A stretch of 64,000 bases of DNA from Aneurinibacillus sp. REN35 (GCF_041379945.2 NZ_JBFTXJ020000010.1:1-64000), one strand, 5' to 3'. Numbered from the stretch's first letter, positions 33,563 through 43,269 are shown. Program-made: numbers and translations. The notes: generated from the letters alone by a model not told the origin.

Positions 33563-34327
33563 ATGGACATTCCGACGTTTGATTTAACAGGCCGCACGGC
33601 GTTGGTAACGGGAGGAAGTAAGGGGATTGGTCTTGGGATGGCTTATGCGCTTGGCGCGTACGGTGCACGGGTCGTGATTACAAGCCGGGGTGAGGAAGAG
33701 GGGCGCAGAGCAGAAGAAACGCTAAAGGAAGCTGGCTTTGATGCGGCATATCTTGCATGTGATGTTACCAAAAGAGAAGAAGTTGAGCGTATGACGCAAG
33801 AGATAGTGGAACAATTTGCAGCGATTGATATTCTGGTTAATAATGCGGGCATGAACATTCGTAAGCCGCTCATTGACGTAGAGGAAAACGATTGGGATGG
33901 AGTGCTTAATGTAAATCTAAAGGGGATCTTTCTTGTTGGACAGGCAGTGGCAAGACAGATGATAGAGCAGCGGTACGGTAAAATTATCAATATCTCTTCG
34001 ATTCTGGGAACGGTTGGCATGCCTTATCAGACCTCATATGCCGCAAGCAAAGGCGGAATAAATCAATTGACGAAAGTATGGGCCGAAGAGCTTGCGCCGT
34101 ATAATATTACGGTCAATGCGATTGGGCCTGCGTATATTCGGACACCGATGACAGAAGGATGGATGAGTGATCCGGAACGGTATCAGCATATTGTTGCTGC
34201 GACGATGCAGAAGCGAGTCGGTGAACTCTCCGATCTGGTAGGGCCGATTGTCTTCCTTGCTTCCGATGCATCATCATATGTGACAGGACAGGTGCTGAAT
34301 GTGGATGGCGGATGGACTGCACGATAA
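33563..34327 (+). CDS. Short-chain dehydrogenase/reductase (LvaD-like role)
   Basis: 254 aa classical SDR: cofactor motif TGGSKGIG, NNAG, catalytic Ser in ISSILG and YAASK (Tyr-x3-Lys), C-terminal YVTGQVLNVDGG. Overall like FabG/gluconate-5-dehydrogenase. It uses NAD(P)H on a keto or hydroxy group. In the inferred pathway it would interconvert keto- and hydroxyacyl-CoA. A sigma-54 promoter lies just upstream, and the CoA ligase follows within 20 bp. The start follows GGAAGAGAA. Confidence 0.9.
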   Translation: MDIPTFDLTGRTALVTGGSKGIGLGMAYALGAYGARVVITSRGEEEGRRAEETLKEAGFDAAYLACDVTKREEVERMTQEIVEQFAAIDILVNNAGMNIRKPLIDVEENDWDGVLNVNLKGIFLVGQAVARQMIEQRYGKIINISSILGTVGMPYQTSYAASKGGINQLTKVWAEELAPYNITVNAIGPAYIRTPMTEGWMSDPERYQHIVAATMQKRVGELSDLVGPIVFLASDASSYVTGQVLNVDGGWTAR

Positions 34328-34344
34328 CCAAACGAGGAGGAGCC

Positions 34345-35940
34345 ATGATGAATGTTGTGGTGGAGACGCACTTTGGACGTCGGTTGAAAGTATTCACCAA
34401 CAGACCGAAAACGATTACGGACATGCTTGCCCGGACGCAAGGATGCTTTCCGGATAAAGAAGCGCTCATTGCCGATGAGGAGCGGGTGACCTATAGGACG
34501 CTTGGCGAGCGGATTGAACGTATCGCAGGGAATCTATCTGGAATGTACGGTGTCCAGAAAGGGGATCGGGTTGCGCTTTTGATGGGCAACCGAATTGAGT
34601 TCGTGCTGCTTTTATTCGCCTGTGCTCGGATTGGAGCCATTATTGTTATTTTGAATACGCGTTTGAAGGAGAAAGAACTTGCTTATATGCTCACACACTC
34701 CGGTGCCTCGCTGTTATGCTCTGATGCAGAGTGTATGGAAAAGGTAGAAAACCTGCGGGAGGAGGGGGCGCTGTCTTATATTCGCCGATTTTTTCTGATT
34801 GACAGCACAGCGGTTGAGAAGGCATATATACCATTTGAGATCCTGCTTCAGCCAGCTGTAGCTCCTATCGTTCATGTGCGGGAGACGGACCCGTTATTCA
34901 TCATGTACACATCAGGAACAACCGGAATGCCAAAGGGTGCCGTCATAAGTCATCTGGGTGCCATTCATGGAGCGATGAGCTATGAGTGCGTGATGGGCAT
35001 GGATGAACAAGCAAAAACGTTAATCGCAGTACCTCTGTTTCATGTGACAGGACTTGTCGGCCAACTGCTGCATATGATTCGGGTTGGCGGCACGTCGGTA
35101 TTAATGAAGAAATATAAAACGGATACCTATATTCGTCTATTGGCTGAAGAGAATGTTACGTTCTTATTTAATGTTCCCACCATTTACGTCATGATGATGT
35201 CGCATTCCGATTTTTCCATGCATACGTATCACGCAGTTCGTACGCTGGCATTCGGCGGTGCACCGATGTCCATGGATACGATTCATGAGCTGAAGCGTTC
35301 CTTTCCTGGAGCGATCCTGCATAACGCCTATGGTGCGACAGAAACCTCTTCGCCTACGACAATCATGCCGCAACATGTTTCTGAACAGAAGCTGCAGTCT
35401 GTGGGGATGCCGATTCCGGTAGCAGACGTTAAGGTAGTAAATGCGAATGGCGAGGAGTGTGCTGCAGGCGAAGTGGGTGAACTGCTGATTAAGAGTCCGA
35501 CTGTAATTGAAGGGTATTGGGATAATGAAGAAGCAACGAAGCGGTCATTTGCAGACGGGTTTTGGCATTCGGGTGACATGGCGATGATGGATGAGGATGG
35601 ATTCGTATACATTATGGATCGGATGAAGGATATGATTAATCGCGGGGGAGAAAAAGTATTTTCAGTAGAGGTTGAGAATGTATTGTATAACCATCCCTCT
35701 ATTCTCGAAGCGGCCGTGATTGGGATTCCAGATAAGATGTATGGGGAACTCGTAAAAGCATTTGTCGTCGTAAGGGATGGTGCTGTGATAAACGTTGAAG
35801 AGATAAGACAATTCGTACGGGAGCACCTAGCCGAATATAAGGTGCCAGCAGTGGTAGAGTTCCTCACAGAGCTGCCACGCAATCCAGGCGGAAAGATTAT
35901 GAAAGCGCGTCTTAAAAATGAGGCGATCATTAAAAAATGA
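34345..35940 (+). CDS. Acyl-CoA synthetase (AMP-forming)
   Basis: 531 aa. ANL-family signatures: P-loop YTSGTTGMPKGAV, NAYGATETSSPTT, and GFWHSGDMAMMDEDGFVYIMDRMKDMINRGGEKV. The C-terminal lysine is in PRNPGGKIMK. It activates a free carboxylate with ATP and CoA, the entry step of the pathway (LvaE-like position). It is the second gene after the SDR, with start ATG 34345 or 34348 behind GAGGAGG. Substrate chain length is not readable. Confidence 0.92.
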   Translation: MMNVVVETHFGRRLKVFTNRPKTITDMLARTQGCFPDKEALIADEERVTYRTLGERIERIAGNLSGMYGVQKGDRVALLMGNRIEFVLLLFACARIGAIIVILNTRLKEKELAYMLTHSGASLLCSDAECMEKVENLREEGALSYIRRFFLIDSTAVEKAYIPFEILLQPAVAPIVHVRETDPLFIMYTSGTTGMPKGAVISHLGAIHGAMSYECVMGMDEQAKTLIAVPLFHVTGLVGQLLHMIRVGGTSVLMKKYKTDTYIRLLAEENVTFLFNVPTIYVMMMSHSDFSMHTYHAVRTLAFGGAPMSMDTIHELKRSFPGAILHNAYGATETSSPTTIMPQHVSEQKLQSVGMPIPVADVKVVNANGEECAAGEVGELLIKSPTVIEGYWDNEEATKRSFADGFWHSGDMAMMDEDGFVYIMDRMKDMINRGGEKVFSVEVENVLYNHPSILEAAVIGIPDKMYGELVKAFVVVRDGAVINVEEIRQFVREHLAEYKVPAVVEFLTELPRNPGGKIMKARLKNEAIIKK

Positions 35941-35948
35941 ATGGTAAT

Positions 35949-35987
35949 AAAGCATCCCCGTTTCTTAGAAGGAGACGGGGATGCTTT
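35949..35987 (+). terminator. Terminator of the SDR/CoA-ligase operon
   Basis: A long perfect stem (aaagcatccccgt with acggggatgcttt) followed by T-rich sequence. Confidence 0.85.
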
Positions 35988-36083
35988 GTTGACTGATTGG
36001 TGTGAGTGCCTTACACTGTACATACTCTTGTGATTTGATTTATGTGCAAATAAAACTTGTAAAAACACACCAGGAGGGACACC

Positions 36084-36893
36084 ATGCAGAAGTGGAATAT
36101 CGCTTTTCTTTTGCTCTTGCTTGTCGGCTTGTTATCGGCTTGCGGTATGGGTGAGGAGCGGCGTCAAAATATGATTATTGTAGGTGCAAGCGCCATGCCT
36201 CATGCCGAGATTCTTGATCATGTCAAAGACAAGCTGGCCGAACAAGGTATCGAGATGCAGGTACAGACTTTTGATGATTATGTTCTGCCGAATACGGCAC
36301 TTCAGGATAAGCAAATTGATGCCAACTATTTTCAGACCGTACCCTATCTTAAGAAATTCAATCAGCAGCACAATACGTCGATTACGGCGCTTGAGCCAAT
36401 CCATTTTGAGCCGATGGGACTGTATCCGGGAAAACAAACGGCAGAGGAGCCGAGGCCGGGTGCTGTCATCGGAATACCGTCTGATGTGACGAACAGTGGA
36501 CGTGCACTGAAGCTTCTAGAGAGACAGGGATGGATTACCTTGACTCCGGGCAAGGATATAAACAGTATTACGAAGCAGGATGTAATCAAGAATCCGAAGA
36601 AAATTCAATTTAAAGAGATGGAAGGTGCCGTGTTATCACGCGCCGTAACAGAAGTTGATTATGCGGTCGTGAATGGGAACTATGCGCTTCAGGCCGGACT
36701 TGATCCGAAGACAGCCCTTGAAATTGAGAAGAAGGGATCGCAAGCGGCGCAGGAGAATGCCAATATTATTGCTGTACGAGAAGGCGATGAGAAGCGGGAA
36801 GCAATTCGCAAGCTTATTGAAGTGCTGCGTTCTGAGGATACAAAGAGATATATTGAGGAGGAATACAAGGGGGCGGTAGTACCTGTATTCTAA
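36084..36893 (+). CDS. MetQ/NlpA-family substrate-binding lipoprotein
   Basis: 269 aa. Signal peptide with lipobox LLSAC (lipidated Cys20), then the NlpA fold: VGASAMPHAEILDHVKDKLAEQGIEMQV, DKQIDANYFQTVPYLKKFN, IGIPSDVTNSGRALKLLE, VNGNYALQAGLDP. These proteins bind methionine or related amino acids for MetNI-type ABC importers. No ATPase or permease gene is adjacent, so it probably feeds a transporter encoded elsewhere. AGGAGGG before ATG. No S-box is seen upstream. Confidence 0.92.
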   Translation: MQKWNIAFLLLLLVGLLSACGMGEERRQNMIIVGASAMPHAEILDHVKDKLAEQGIEMQVQTFDDYVLPNTALQDKQIDANYFQTVPYLKKFNQQHNTSITALEPIHFEPMGLYPGKQTAEEPRPGAVIGIPSDVTNSGRALKLLERQGWITLTPGKDINSITKQDVIKNPKKIQFKEMEGAVLSRAVTEVDYAVVNGNYALQAGLDPKTALEIEKKGSQAAQENANIIAVREGDEKREAIRKLIEVLRSEDTKRYIEEEYKGAVVPVF

Positions 36894-36912
36894 AAAAAGA
36901 ATCAGAAATAAG

Positions 36913-36944
36913 AGAAAGCCGGGAGAGGATGCTCCGGCTTTCTT
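36913..36944. terminator. Bidirectional terminator
   Basis: gaaagccgggag... with ...ctccggctttc between convergent metQ-like and TauE genes. Confidence 0.75.
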
Positions 36945-36946
36945 GC

Positions 36947-37672
36947 TTATAATGAACGCAAGCTTTCTATAACAAGGTAAACTCCGGTACAAATCAACAA
37001 CGTATATGTAAACATTCTAAAAACACGTTGATTAATCCATTTGAAAATCATTTGACCTGTAAATAAACCAACAAATACAATGGGGAGGGCATACAAGCTT
37101 GATTCCCATACTATTTTGTTGGTCCCGGTAAAGAATATCTGGGTTAGTAGACTAATGGAATATATGAAGAGAAAAAAGGCTAGTGTTGTGGCTCGTACCT
37201 TCTCTTTTTCAGTATCGGTTCCTGTAAAGTAAAGCAGCAACGGAGGACCCGGCATACCGATGCTCGTTGTCAAAATTCCTGATAATCCACCAACTATGAA
37301 ATCCCTAGATTGGGTTGCCTTCATCTTGAAATTACATATCAATAATAATGTCAATAGCAAGAGAAGTAGGCCGAGCCCTAACTTTAACGAAGTAATGTTG
37401 ACGGTCATAAAAAGCAAAACACCAAAAGGGACACCAACCAGACTTCCTAAAGTAAGTCGTTTTAATAGCATAAAATTAATATCTTTTCTTATCTTTATGC
37501 TTAGTAATATGGAGATCAGCAAGGATAAAATAATGTTGATTTGGACGGCTTCCTCTGGTAGAAATAGCAATAGTAAAAAAGGTGTTGCCATGACAGAAAA
37601 ACCGAAGCCTGTACTTGTTTGCAGTATAGAAGCCACTAATATAATACATATGAAGATGAATTCATTCCCCAA
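36947..37672 (-). CDS. TauE/SafE (TSUP) family membrane permease
   Basis: 241 aa, about 8 membrane helices. Two TSUP-type repeats: ASILQTSTGFGFSVMATPFLLL near the N-terminus and GGLSGILTTSIGMPGPPLLLYF after the middle loop. The family exports sulfite or other sulfonate-derived and carboxylate anions. TTG start at 37672 is supported by AGGAGG seven bases upstream. It stands alone. Confidence 0.9.
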   Translation of the reverse strand: MGNEFIFICIILVASILQTSTGFGFSVMATPFLLLLFLPEEAVQINIILSLLISILLSIKIRKDINFMLLKRLTLGSLVGVPFGVLLFMTVNITSLKLGLGLLLLLLTLLLICNFKMKATQSRDFIVGGLSGILTTSIGMPGPPLLLYFTGTDTEKEKVRATTLAFFLFIYSISLLTQIFFTGTNKIVWESSLYALPIVFVGLFTGQMIFKWINQRVFRMFTYTLLICTGVYLVIESLRSL

Positions 37673-37885
37673 AACATACCTCCTATTTAACGAGCTCGCT
37701 TAGTAGTATTTTATCATTGTTACACCGATTATCTAACAGGACATTAGCATATAAGCGTATTCTTTATAGATGCGATTTTATTAAAATATGGTAGTATAAA
37801 AAAAACGTTTGCCATTCAATGGTTCGAAATATAAATAGTAGATATATAAAAGAAAGTTGGCGCTGTATACTGGGGGGAGAATAGG

Positions 37886-39157
37886 TTGCTAGGAATTGAA
37901 AGACTGTTATTAAATATTTTGTTCGTTATCTTGCCGATTTTCTTTTTTCAGATTTTCTTTGCGGAGAAGGTGTTTAGGAATCCGGGATGGCGATGTAAAG
38001 CCAGCATGGCCGTTCTCGCTTCTCTAACGATTGTGCTCTGTATGACGTTTCCGTTCACATTTCTACCGGGTTATATTTTTGATATGCGGGCGATTCCGAT
38101 GATTGTCGCCACATTGTACTGTGGATATGAAGTAGGGTTGCTTACACTGTTTACGCTGCTCATATATCGCTTCTATATTGGGGGAGACGGGTTTTATACG
38201 ACGTTCTACATCTATCCTTTAATAATGATCGCCTGCCTTTTTTTTGCTCCACGTTTTCAAGCCGCTAAGAAAGAGAGGCGGGAAGTGCTGGCTATGTGGC
38301 TTGCTGCTTTTTCTTCATCCCTTATCATTTTCCTCTGCTTGTTTCGTCTGCCTGAAGAACACAAGATGCAGGCGGAGTTTCTACAATTTTCTTTTGAATA
38401 TACATTGATCCAGATGGCTGGAATATGGATGGTTGTGTATTTGATTGAGAATATGTATAAAAACTTAAGGATGCAGCAGGAGATCCAGCGGGCGGAGAAG
38501 TTATATGCGATGGGAGAGTTGGCTGCATCTGTTGCACATGAAATACGCAATCCGCTTACGGTTGTACGCGGTTTCATTCAACTGTTTGGTCAGCAGCAGA
38601 TTACTATGGAGAAGCGGCAGGATTATATCAAGATTATGCTTGAAGAGTTAAATCGTGCCGAAGAAATCATCAGTGATTATTTAACATTCGCTAGGCCTCA
38701 TGTTGAGAAGAGAGAACGTATTGAGATTGGGGAGAGAATTCAGCAGGTTGTCGGTGTTATGACATCGTACGCTATGTTAAGTAATGTGGAGATTCACATG
38801 GAAGTTGAGTCGGAACTTGAGGTTGAACTGAATCGTTCACAATTCTCACAGTGTCTGATTAACCTAATGAAAAATGCAGTGGAAGCGATGCCTGAGGGTG
38901 GCATATTGACCGTGCGTGGATTTCGGCAGGGTGAGATGGTCATTGTGGAAGTAAGCGATACGGGAAAAGGAATGAGTATGAAAGAGGTCAAGCGACTGGG
39001 TCATCCTTTTTACTCAACAAAAGAAAAAGGTACAGGTCTTGGCCTAATGGTATGCTATCGTATCGTTGAGGCATGGGGCGGAAAAGTAACGGTCCAGAGT
39101 ATACAAGGAAAAGGGACATGCTTTTCAGTGATTCTTCCATGTCCTGTAAAGTCATAA
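37886..39157 (+). CDS. Sporulation-type sensor histidine kinase (5TMR-LYT)
   Basis: 423 aa. Five to six N-terminal membrane helices of the 5TM-LYT type (about 5-185), then HisKA with the phosphorylated His in ASVAHEIRNPLTVVRGFIQL. HATPase motifs follow: LMKNAVEAMP, VSDTGKGMS, KEKGTGLGLMVCYRIV. There is no response regulator nearby, as with the KinB/KinD kinases that feed Spo0F in the phosphorelay. Related in the catalytic part to the kinase at 47968. A TTG start at 37886 is preceded by GGGGGGA. Confidence 0.9.
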   Translation: MLGIERLLLNILFVILPIFFFQIFFAEKVFRNPGWRCKASMAVLASLTIVLCMTFPFTFLPGYIFDMRAIPMIVATLYCGYEVGLLTLFTLLIYRFYIGGDGFYTTFYIYPLIMIACLFFAPRFQAAKKERREVLAMWLAAFSSSLIIFLCLFRLPEEHKMQAEFLQFSFEYTLIQMAGIWMVVYLIENMYKNLRMQQEIQRAEKLYAMGELAASVAHEIRNPLTVVRGFIQLFGQQQITMEKRQDYIKIMLEELNRAEEIISDYLTFARPHVEKRERIEIGERIQQVVGVMTSYAMLSNVEIHMEVESELEVELNRSQFSQCLINLMKNAVEAMPEGGILTVRGFRQGEMVIVEVSDTGKGMSMKEVKRLGHPFYSTKEKGTGLGLMVCYRIVEAWGGKVTVQSIQGKGTCFSVILPCPVKS

Positions 39158-39205
39158 TATAAACAGGAAAGACGACGCTCATGATGGCGCCGTCTTTTTT
39201 GATCC

Positions 39206-40006
39206 CTATGATACGTTGCGAGCACGGTGCTTGCTGTAGGGTACACACATCGGGGTTCCGTAGAGAGGGTCATTAATAATCTGGCAGTCCAATTGGAAGA
39301 CGGAGCGGACAAGCTGTTCTGTCACGACCTGTTCAGGGGCTCCCTGTGCATACACGTTTTGGTTGTGAAGGGCAACAATATGGTCGGCATATCGACAGGC
39401 TAAGTTAATATCGTGCAGAACCATAACAATCGTTCGCTTCTGATGATAGTTAAGCTCTGCAAGAATGTCGAGCACTTCAATCTGATGAGTCATGTCTAGA
39501 TAGGTAGTTGGTTCATCAAGCAAGATCGCGTTCGTTCCCTGAGCCAACACCATAGCGATCCAGGCACGTTGACGCTGCCCGCCGGATAAGGAGTCGACCG
39601 GACGCTCTGCAAGTTCGGTTAATTGCGTTGCTTCAAGCGCCCATTGCACCATAGATTCATCTTCTTCAGACCATTGTTGCAGAAAGGATTGATATGGATA
39701 TCGTCCTTGTTTTACAAGCTGAAGTACAGTTAAGCCTTCCGGTGCGCCGGTCGTCTGCGGCAGGATGGAGAGACGTCGCGCGACTTCTTTTGTCGATAGC
39801 TTGGCAATGCTATGCCCCTCTAGGAGAATCGAGCCGCTTGCGGGCTTTAAGAGCCGGGCGAGCGAGCGGAGCAGCGTGGATTTGCCGCATCCGTTGCTTC
39901 CGATAAAGACGGTAACCTTTCCCTCTGGAATTATAATGTCCAAGTCTTTGATGACAGTGCGATTGCCGTAAGAGAGCGTGACGTTTTCTGCCGCGAGTGA
40001 TTTCAT
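39206..40006 (-). CDS. ABC transporter ATPase, ferric siderophore (FecE/FhuC type)
   Basis: 266 aa. Walker A GSNGCGKST, signature LSGGQRQRAWIAM, Walker B ILLDEPTTYLD and switch His VLHDINLACRYAD. The pattern is typical of the iron-siderophore/cobalamin ATPases. Third gene of a minus-strand operon with two FecCD permeases; the binding protein is divergently encoded. It powers import through the FecCD dimer at the membrane. Confidence 0.94.
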   Translation of the reverse strand: MKSLAAENVTLSYGNRTVIKDLDIIIPEGKVTVFIGSNGCGKSTLLRSLARLLKPASGSILLEGHSIAKLSTKEVARRLSILPQTTGAPEGLTVLQLVKQGRYPYQSFLQQWSEEDESMVQWALEATQLTELAERPVDSLSGGQRQRAWIAMVLAQGTNAILLDEPTTYLDMTHQIEVLDILAELNYHQKRTIVMVLHDINLACRYADHIVALHNQNVYAQGAPEQVVTEQLVRSVFQLDCQIINDPLYGTPMCVPYSKHRARNVS

Positions 40007-40026
40007 AAGAGAAAACCCCTTCCTAT

Positions 40027-41067
40027 CTATTGGTTCCGGTATTTAAATAATAAATACATAAAGAACGGTGCGCCGATCGCTGCTGTAAAGATTCCCACCG
40101 GCAGATCAAGTGGTGAAAATACGGTACGAGCAATCAAATCAGCCGCCGTAACAATGAATGAGCCGGTTAACGCAGTTACTGGAAGCAACGCCCCGAAGGT
40201 TGGACCGACCAGCTTGCGGGCAATTTGCGGAGCCAGCAGCGCCACAAAACCGATCGCTCCGCCGATTGCGACCGCAGCTCCTGCAAGGGCCACGCAGAGC
40301 AGAAGCAGCAAGGCACGATATTTTTCTACATGGTGTCCGACACCGCGTGCTACATCATCGCCCAATTGCTGGACGTTGATGCTGCGTCCAAAAAGAAATG
40401 CCAGCGGAATAAAAATAAGAGCCCAGGGAAGCAGCGTAAGAATAGCGTTCCAATCCGTTCCATATACGCTCCCTGTCAGCCAGACCATCGCTTTGCTTGT
40501 TAAATAAGTAGGGCTTGTAACGAGAAGCAGCGTATTGAGCGCTGATGTACATGCTTGAATGCCCACGCCGATTAAAACAAGACGCAGGGCGCTAATTCCC
40601 TTTTTCCAGGCGAATCCGTAGAGAAGCGCTGTTACGATGGCTGCACCGATCATCGCTGATAAAGGAAGCCAACGAATCGAAGCGGCTGGGAACAAAGTGA
40701 TGAAAGCAACAGCCGCAACAGATGCTCCGCCGGTAATACCGAGCAGATCAGGAGATGCGAGCGGATTGCGTACCATCCCCTGCAAAATTGAACCCGATAC
40801 GGCCAGACATGCTCCGACAAGAATTGCCGCCAGCACACGAGGCAGACGGAATGTCTGTACGACGAGCGTATGATCGGAGGCGCCGGTACCGAGCAATACC
40901 TTGATAACATCTATCGGTGCGATAAAGAAATCGCCCATGCCTAAGCTGAGCAAGAACAAGAGCAATGTTAAGATCAGAAAGAGCAGCGAGAATAGAATCG
41001 CTCGCTTATCAAGCAGGAAAGAGAAGCCGCCATCTCCTCCCCCACGCACAGGTATATATTTTCTCAT
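40027..41067 (-). CDS. FecCD-family siderophore permease
   Basis: 346 aa, about ten membrane helices. QTFRLPRVLAAILVGACLAVSGSILQGMVRNPLASPDLLGI and GAIGFVALLAPQIARKLVG are family hallmarks. It forms the membrane channel with the other permease (41064-42074), overlapping it by one codon, and uses the ATPase gene 20 bp downstream. Confidence 0.93.
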   Translation of the reverse strand: MRKYIPVRGGGDGGFSFLLDKRAILFSLLFLILTLLLFLLSLGMGDFFIAPIDVIKVLLGTGASDHTLVVQTFRLPRVLAAILVGACLAVSGSILQGMVRNPLASPDLLGITGGASVAAVAFITLFPAASIRWLPLSAMIGAAIVTALLYGFAWKKGISALRLVLIGVGIQACTSALNTLLLVTSPTYLTSKAMVWLTGSVYGTDWNAILTLLPWALIFIPLAFLFGRSINVQQLGDDVARGVGHHVEKYRALLLLLCVALAGAAVAIGGAIGFVALLAPQIARKLVGPTFGALLPVTALTGSFIVTAADLIARTVFSPLDLPVGIFTAAIGAPFFMYLLFKYRNQ

Positions 41068-42074
41068 GAAGCCCCGCCCTCCTTACGCGCTGTATAAATA
41101 AAGAAAGGAGCACCAATCAGTGCTGTCATGACACCGATCGGAAGTTCTTTAGGCATAGCGACGAAGCGGGCGAGAATATCGGATGCAAGAAGCAGCAAGG
41201 CACCGAATAATGCGCTGTAGGCAATCATCCAGCGTGTATCGCTGCCTGCTACGGAACGGGCGATGTGCGGAACAAGCAATCCGACAAAGCTGATTGGTCC
41301 GGCTACGGCAATGGAACTGCCGGCAAGCATTATGATTAGCAGACCGGACATGATCTTAACGAGCGCGGTACGCTGGCCGACTCCTTTGGCGACGTCTTCA
41401 CCAAGCTTAAGCGTATTTAGCGGGCCTGCGATGAACAGTGAGCCGATAACAGCAATCATCATATACGGCAGGACTGAGATGAGGACATCAAGACTGCGTC
41501 CGGCCACGGAACCAGCAAGCCAGAAGAGCACTTCTTCCATGGCTGACTCTTTGAACAGCAAGATCCCTTGTGTAAATGAAGATGCGAGTGCAAACATCGC
41601 CGAACCAGCCAGTGTAAGCGTAAGAGGTGTTGCGCCCTCCCGCCCGAGTGAACCGAGAATATATACGATAACACCGCTTAGTGCGGCACCAAAAAAACCG
41701 ATCCAAGTGAGTGATGTTAATGTACTAACCGAAAAGAAAGCAACAGCTATAACGATCATCAGCGAAGCGCCCGCATTAATACCCAAAATACCGACATCAG
41801 CCATTGGATTACGTGTTAATGCTTGAAGCAGCACCCCGCAGATTCCTAAGCATATGCCTACTGCTACCGCAATAAAGGCGCGTGGAATACGGACTTCCTT
41901 AATGACAATATGTTCATTTGTTCCGTTAAAATTCGTGTATGCTTCAATCAAGGTACGCCAGCTTGTGTCAATTACACCAAGAACAATGCTGGCATACACC
42001 GCCAGTACGAGCAAAATCGCACCGATGAAAAGCCCTATGATTTTTAACTGTGTATTTGGCAGCATAACTTTCAT
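41064..42074 (-). CDS. FecCD-family siderophore permease
   Basis: About 336 aa, ten membrane helices. KEVRIPRAFIAVAVGICLGICGVLLQALTRNPMADVGILGI and GPISFVGLLVPHIARSVAG identify the family. The start at ATG 42074 (MKVMLP) is chosen because the longer frame to 42149 would run through the promoter: TTGACA on the minus strand at 42144-42149 and TAAACT at 42121-42126. First gene of the iron-uptake operon. Confidence 0.92.
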   Translation of the reverse strand: MKVMLPNTQLKIIGLFIGAILLVLAVYASIVLGVIDTSWRTLIEAYTNFNGTNEHIVIKEVRIPRAFIAVAVGICLGICGVLLQALTRNPMADVGILGINAGASLMIVIAVAFFSVSTLTSLTWIGFFGAALSGVIVYILGSLGREGATPLTLTLAGSAMFALASSFTQGILLFKESAMEEVLFWLAGSVAGRSLDVLISVLPYMMIAVIGSLFIAGPLNTLKLGEDVAKGVGQRTALVKIMSGLLIIMLAGSSIAVAGPISFVGLLVPHIARSVAGSDTRWMIAYSALFGALLLLASDILARFVAMPKELPIGVMTALIGAPFFIYTARKEGGAS

Positions 42075-42102
42075 TTCTAATCCTACTTCCCGAAGTCCGT
42101 TT

Positions 42103-42149
42103 CTATCATTACAATGATAAAGTTTACGGGGAATTTTAGGATGTGTCAA
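42103..42149 (-). promoter_or_regulatory. Promoter with Fur-like site for the permease operon
   Basis: TTGACA (42144-42149), 17 bp, TAAACT (42121-42126, minus strand), with ATCATT-AC-AATGAT at about 42105-42118 near the start point. A second Fur-like stretch (ATTATCATTT) lies at about 42164-42174. Both are imperfect compared with the divergent box. Confidence 0.65.
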
Positions 42150-42188
42150 TGATTTTGAAATTCATTATCATTTATTTTACGTTATTTA

Positions 42189-42244
42189 TTGACAAAGAAA
42201 ACAAAGCAGGATAGGATAATACCTGTAATTGATAATCATTATCA
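42189..42244 (+). promoter_or_regulatory. Promoter with perfect Fur box for the binding protein
   Basis: TTGACA (42189-42194), about 17 bp, TAGGAT, followed by TGATAAT-C-ATTATCA (42230-42244), a perfect 7-1-7 Fur operator just after the transcription start. Confidence 0.9.
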
Positions 42245-42273
42245 TAAAATATGAAGGGAAAGGAGAAAAAAGA

Positions 42274-43269
42274 GTGTCTACTACATATGCACGTAAAAAA
42301 CGAAACATATTTACACTTCTTGCGATGCTTCTTGCATTCGCGATGTTTGTATCTGGCTGTGGATCACAGCAACAGGCGGCACCTGAGAAAAACGGTGGAG
42401 AAGCAGGGGGACAGAAACAGGAAGCGACCCGCACAGTTAAACATGCGATGGGCGAGACAAAAGTACCCGAAAATCCGCAAAAGGTTGTCATCTTAACGAA
42501 TGAAGGTACAGAGGCGGTACTTGCGCTTGGTGTAAAGCCAGTAGGAGCGGTGAAATCTTGGACAGGAACGGATGCTCCGTTCTATGAGCATATTGCCAAA
42601 GAAATGGAAGGCGTGACGGTAGTCGGTGATGAGCATCAGCCGAGCCTTGAGAAGATTGCTGCACTGAAGCCAGACTTAATTATCGGTAACAAGATGCGTC
42701 AGGAGAAAATTTATCAGCAGCTTTCCGCTATTGCACCGACCGTATATTCTGAAGAACTGCGCGGTGCCTGGAAGGATAACTTTAAGCTGTATGCCGAAAC
42801 ATTGAACAAAAAGGCGGAAGGCGACAAGGTGCTTGCCGATTGGGATAAGCGTATTGCTGATATTAAGCAAAAAGCCGGTGACAAGCTTTCACAGAAAGTA
42901 TCAATCGTTCGTTTTATGACAGGTAAGACACGTATTTACTACAAAGATACATTCTCGGGTATGATTCTAAATGAAATCGGATTTGCACGTCCGGCTTCAC
43001 AAGACAAAGACGAATTCGCTGATGAAGTGACAAAAGAACGTATTCCGGAGATGGATGGAGATATTCTGTTCTACTTCACGTATGAGACTGGTGATGGCAA
43101 GGCTTCTCAAGCTGAGAAAGAATGGACGAATGATCCGCTTTGGAAGAATTTGAGTGTAGTGAAGAAAGGCAATGCCCATAAAGTGAATGATATTATTTGG
43201 AACACAGCGGGCGGCGTAAAGGCAGCCAATCTCATGCTAGATGAGTTAGAGAAGTATATGTTGAAATAA
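42274..43269 (+). CDS. Ferric siderophore-binding lipoprotein (YfiY-like)
   Basis: About 331 aa. N-terminal signal with lipobox VSGC, then a low-complexity linker rich in Gln, Glu and Gly. A class III binding protein fold follows (VVILTNEGTEAVLALGVKPVGAVKSW, LKPDLIIGNK, VSIVRFMTGKTRIYYKDTFSGMILNEIGF). Resembles Bacillus YfiY/YxeB-type receptors for hydroxamate or citrate-hydroxamate siderophores. GTG 42274 after AAAGGAGA is the start; the longer frame from 42229 lies in the Fur box. Diverges from the FecCD/FecE operon. Confidence 0.92.
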   Translation: MSTTYARKKRNIFTLLAMLLAFAMFVSGCGSQQQAAPEKNGGEAGGQKQEATRTVKHAMGETKVPENPQKVVILTNEGTEAVLALGVKPVGAVKSWTGTDAPFYEHIAKEMEGVTVVGDEHQPSLEKIAALKPDLIIGNKMRQEKIYQQLSAIAPTVYSEELRGAWKDNFKLYAETLNKKAEGDKVLADWDKRIADIKQKAGDKLSQKVSIVRFMTGKTRIYYKDTFSGMILNEIGFARPASQDKDEFADEVTKERIPEMDGDILFYFTYETGDGKASQAEKEWTNDPLWKNLSVVKKGNAHKVNDIIWNTAGGVKAANLMLDELEKYMLK

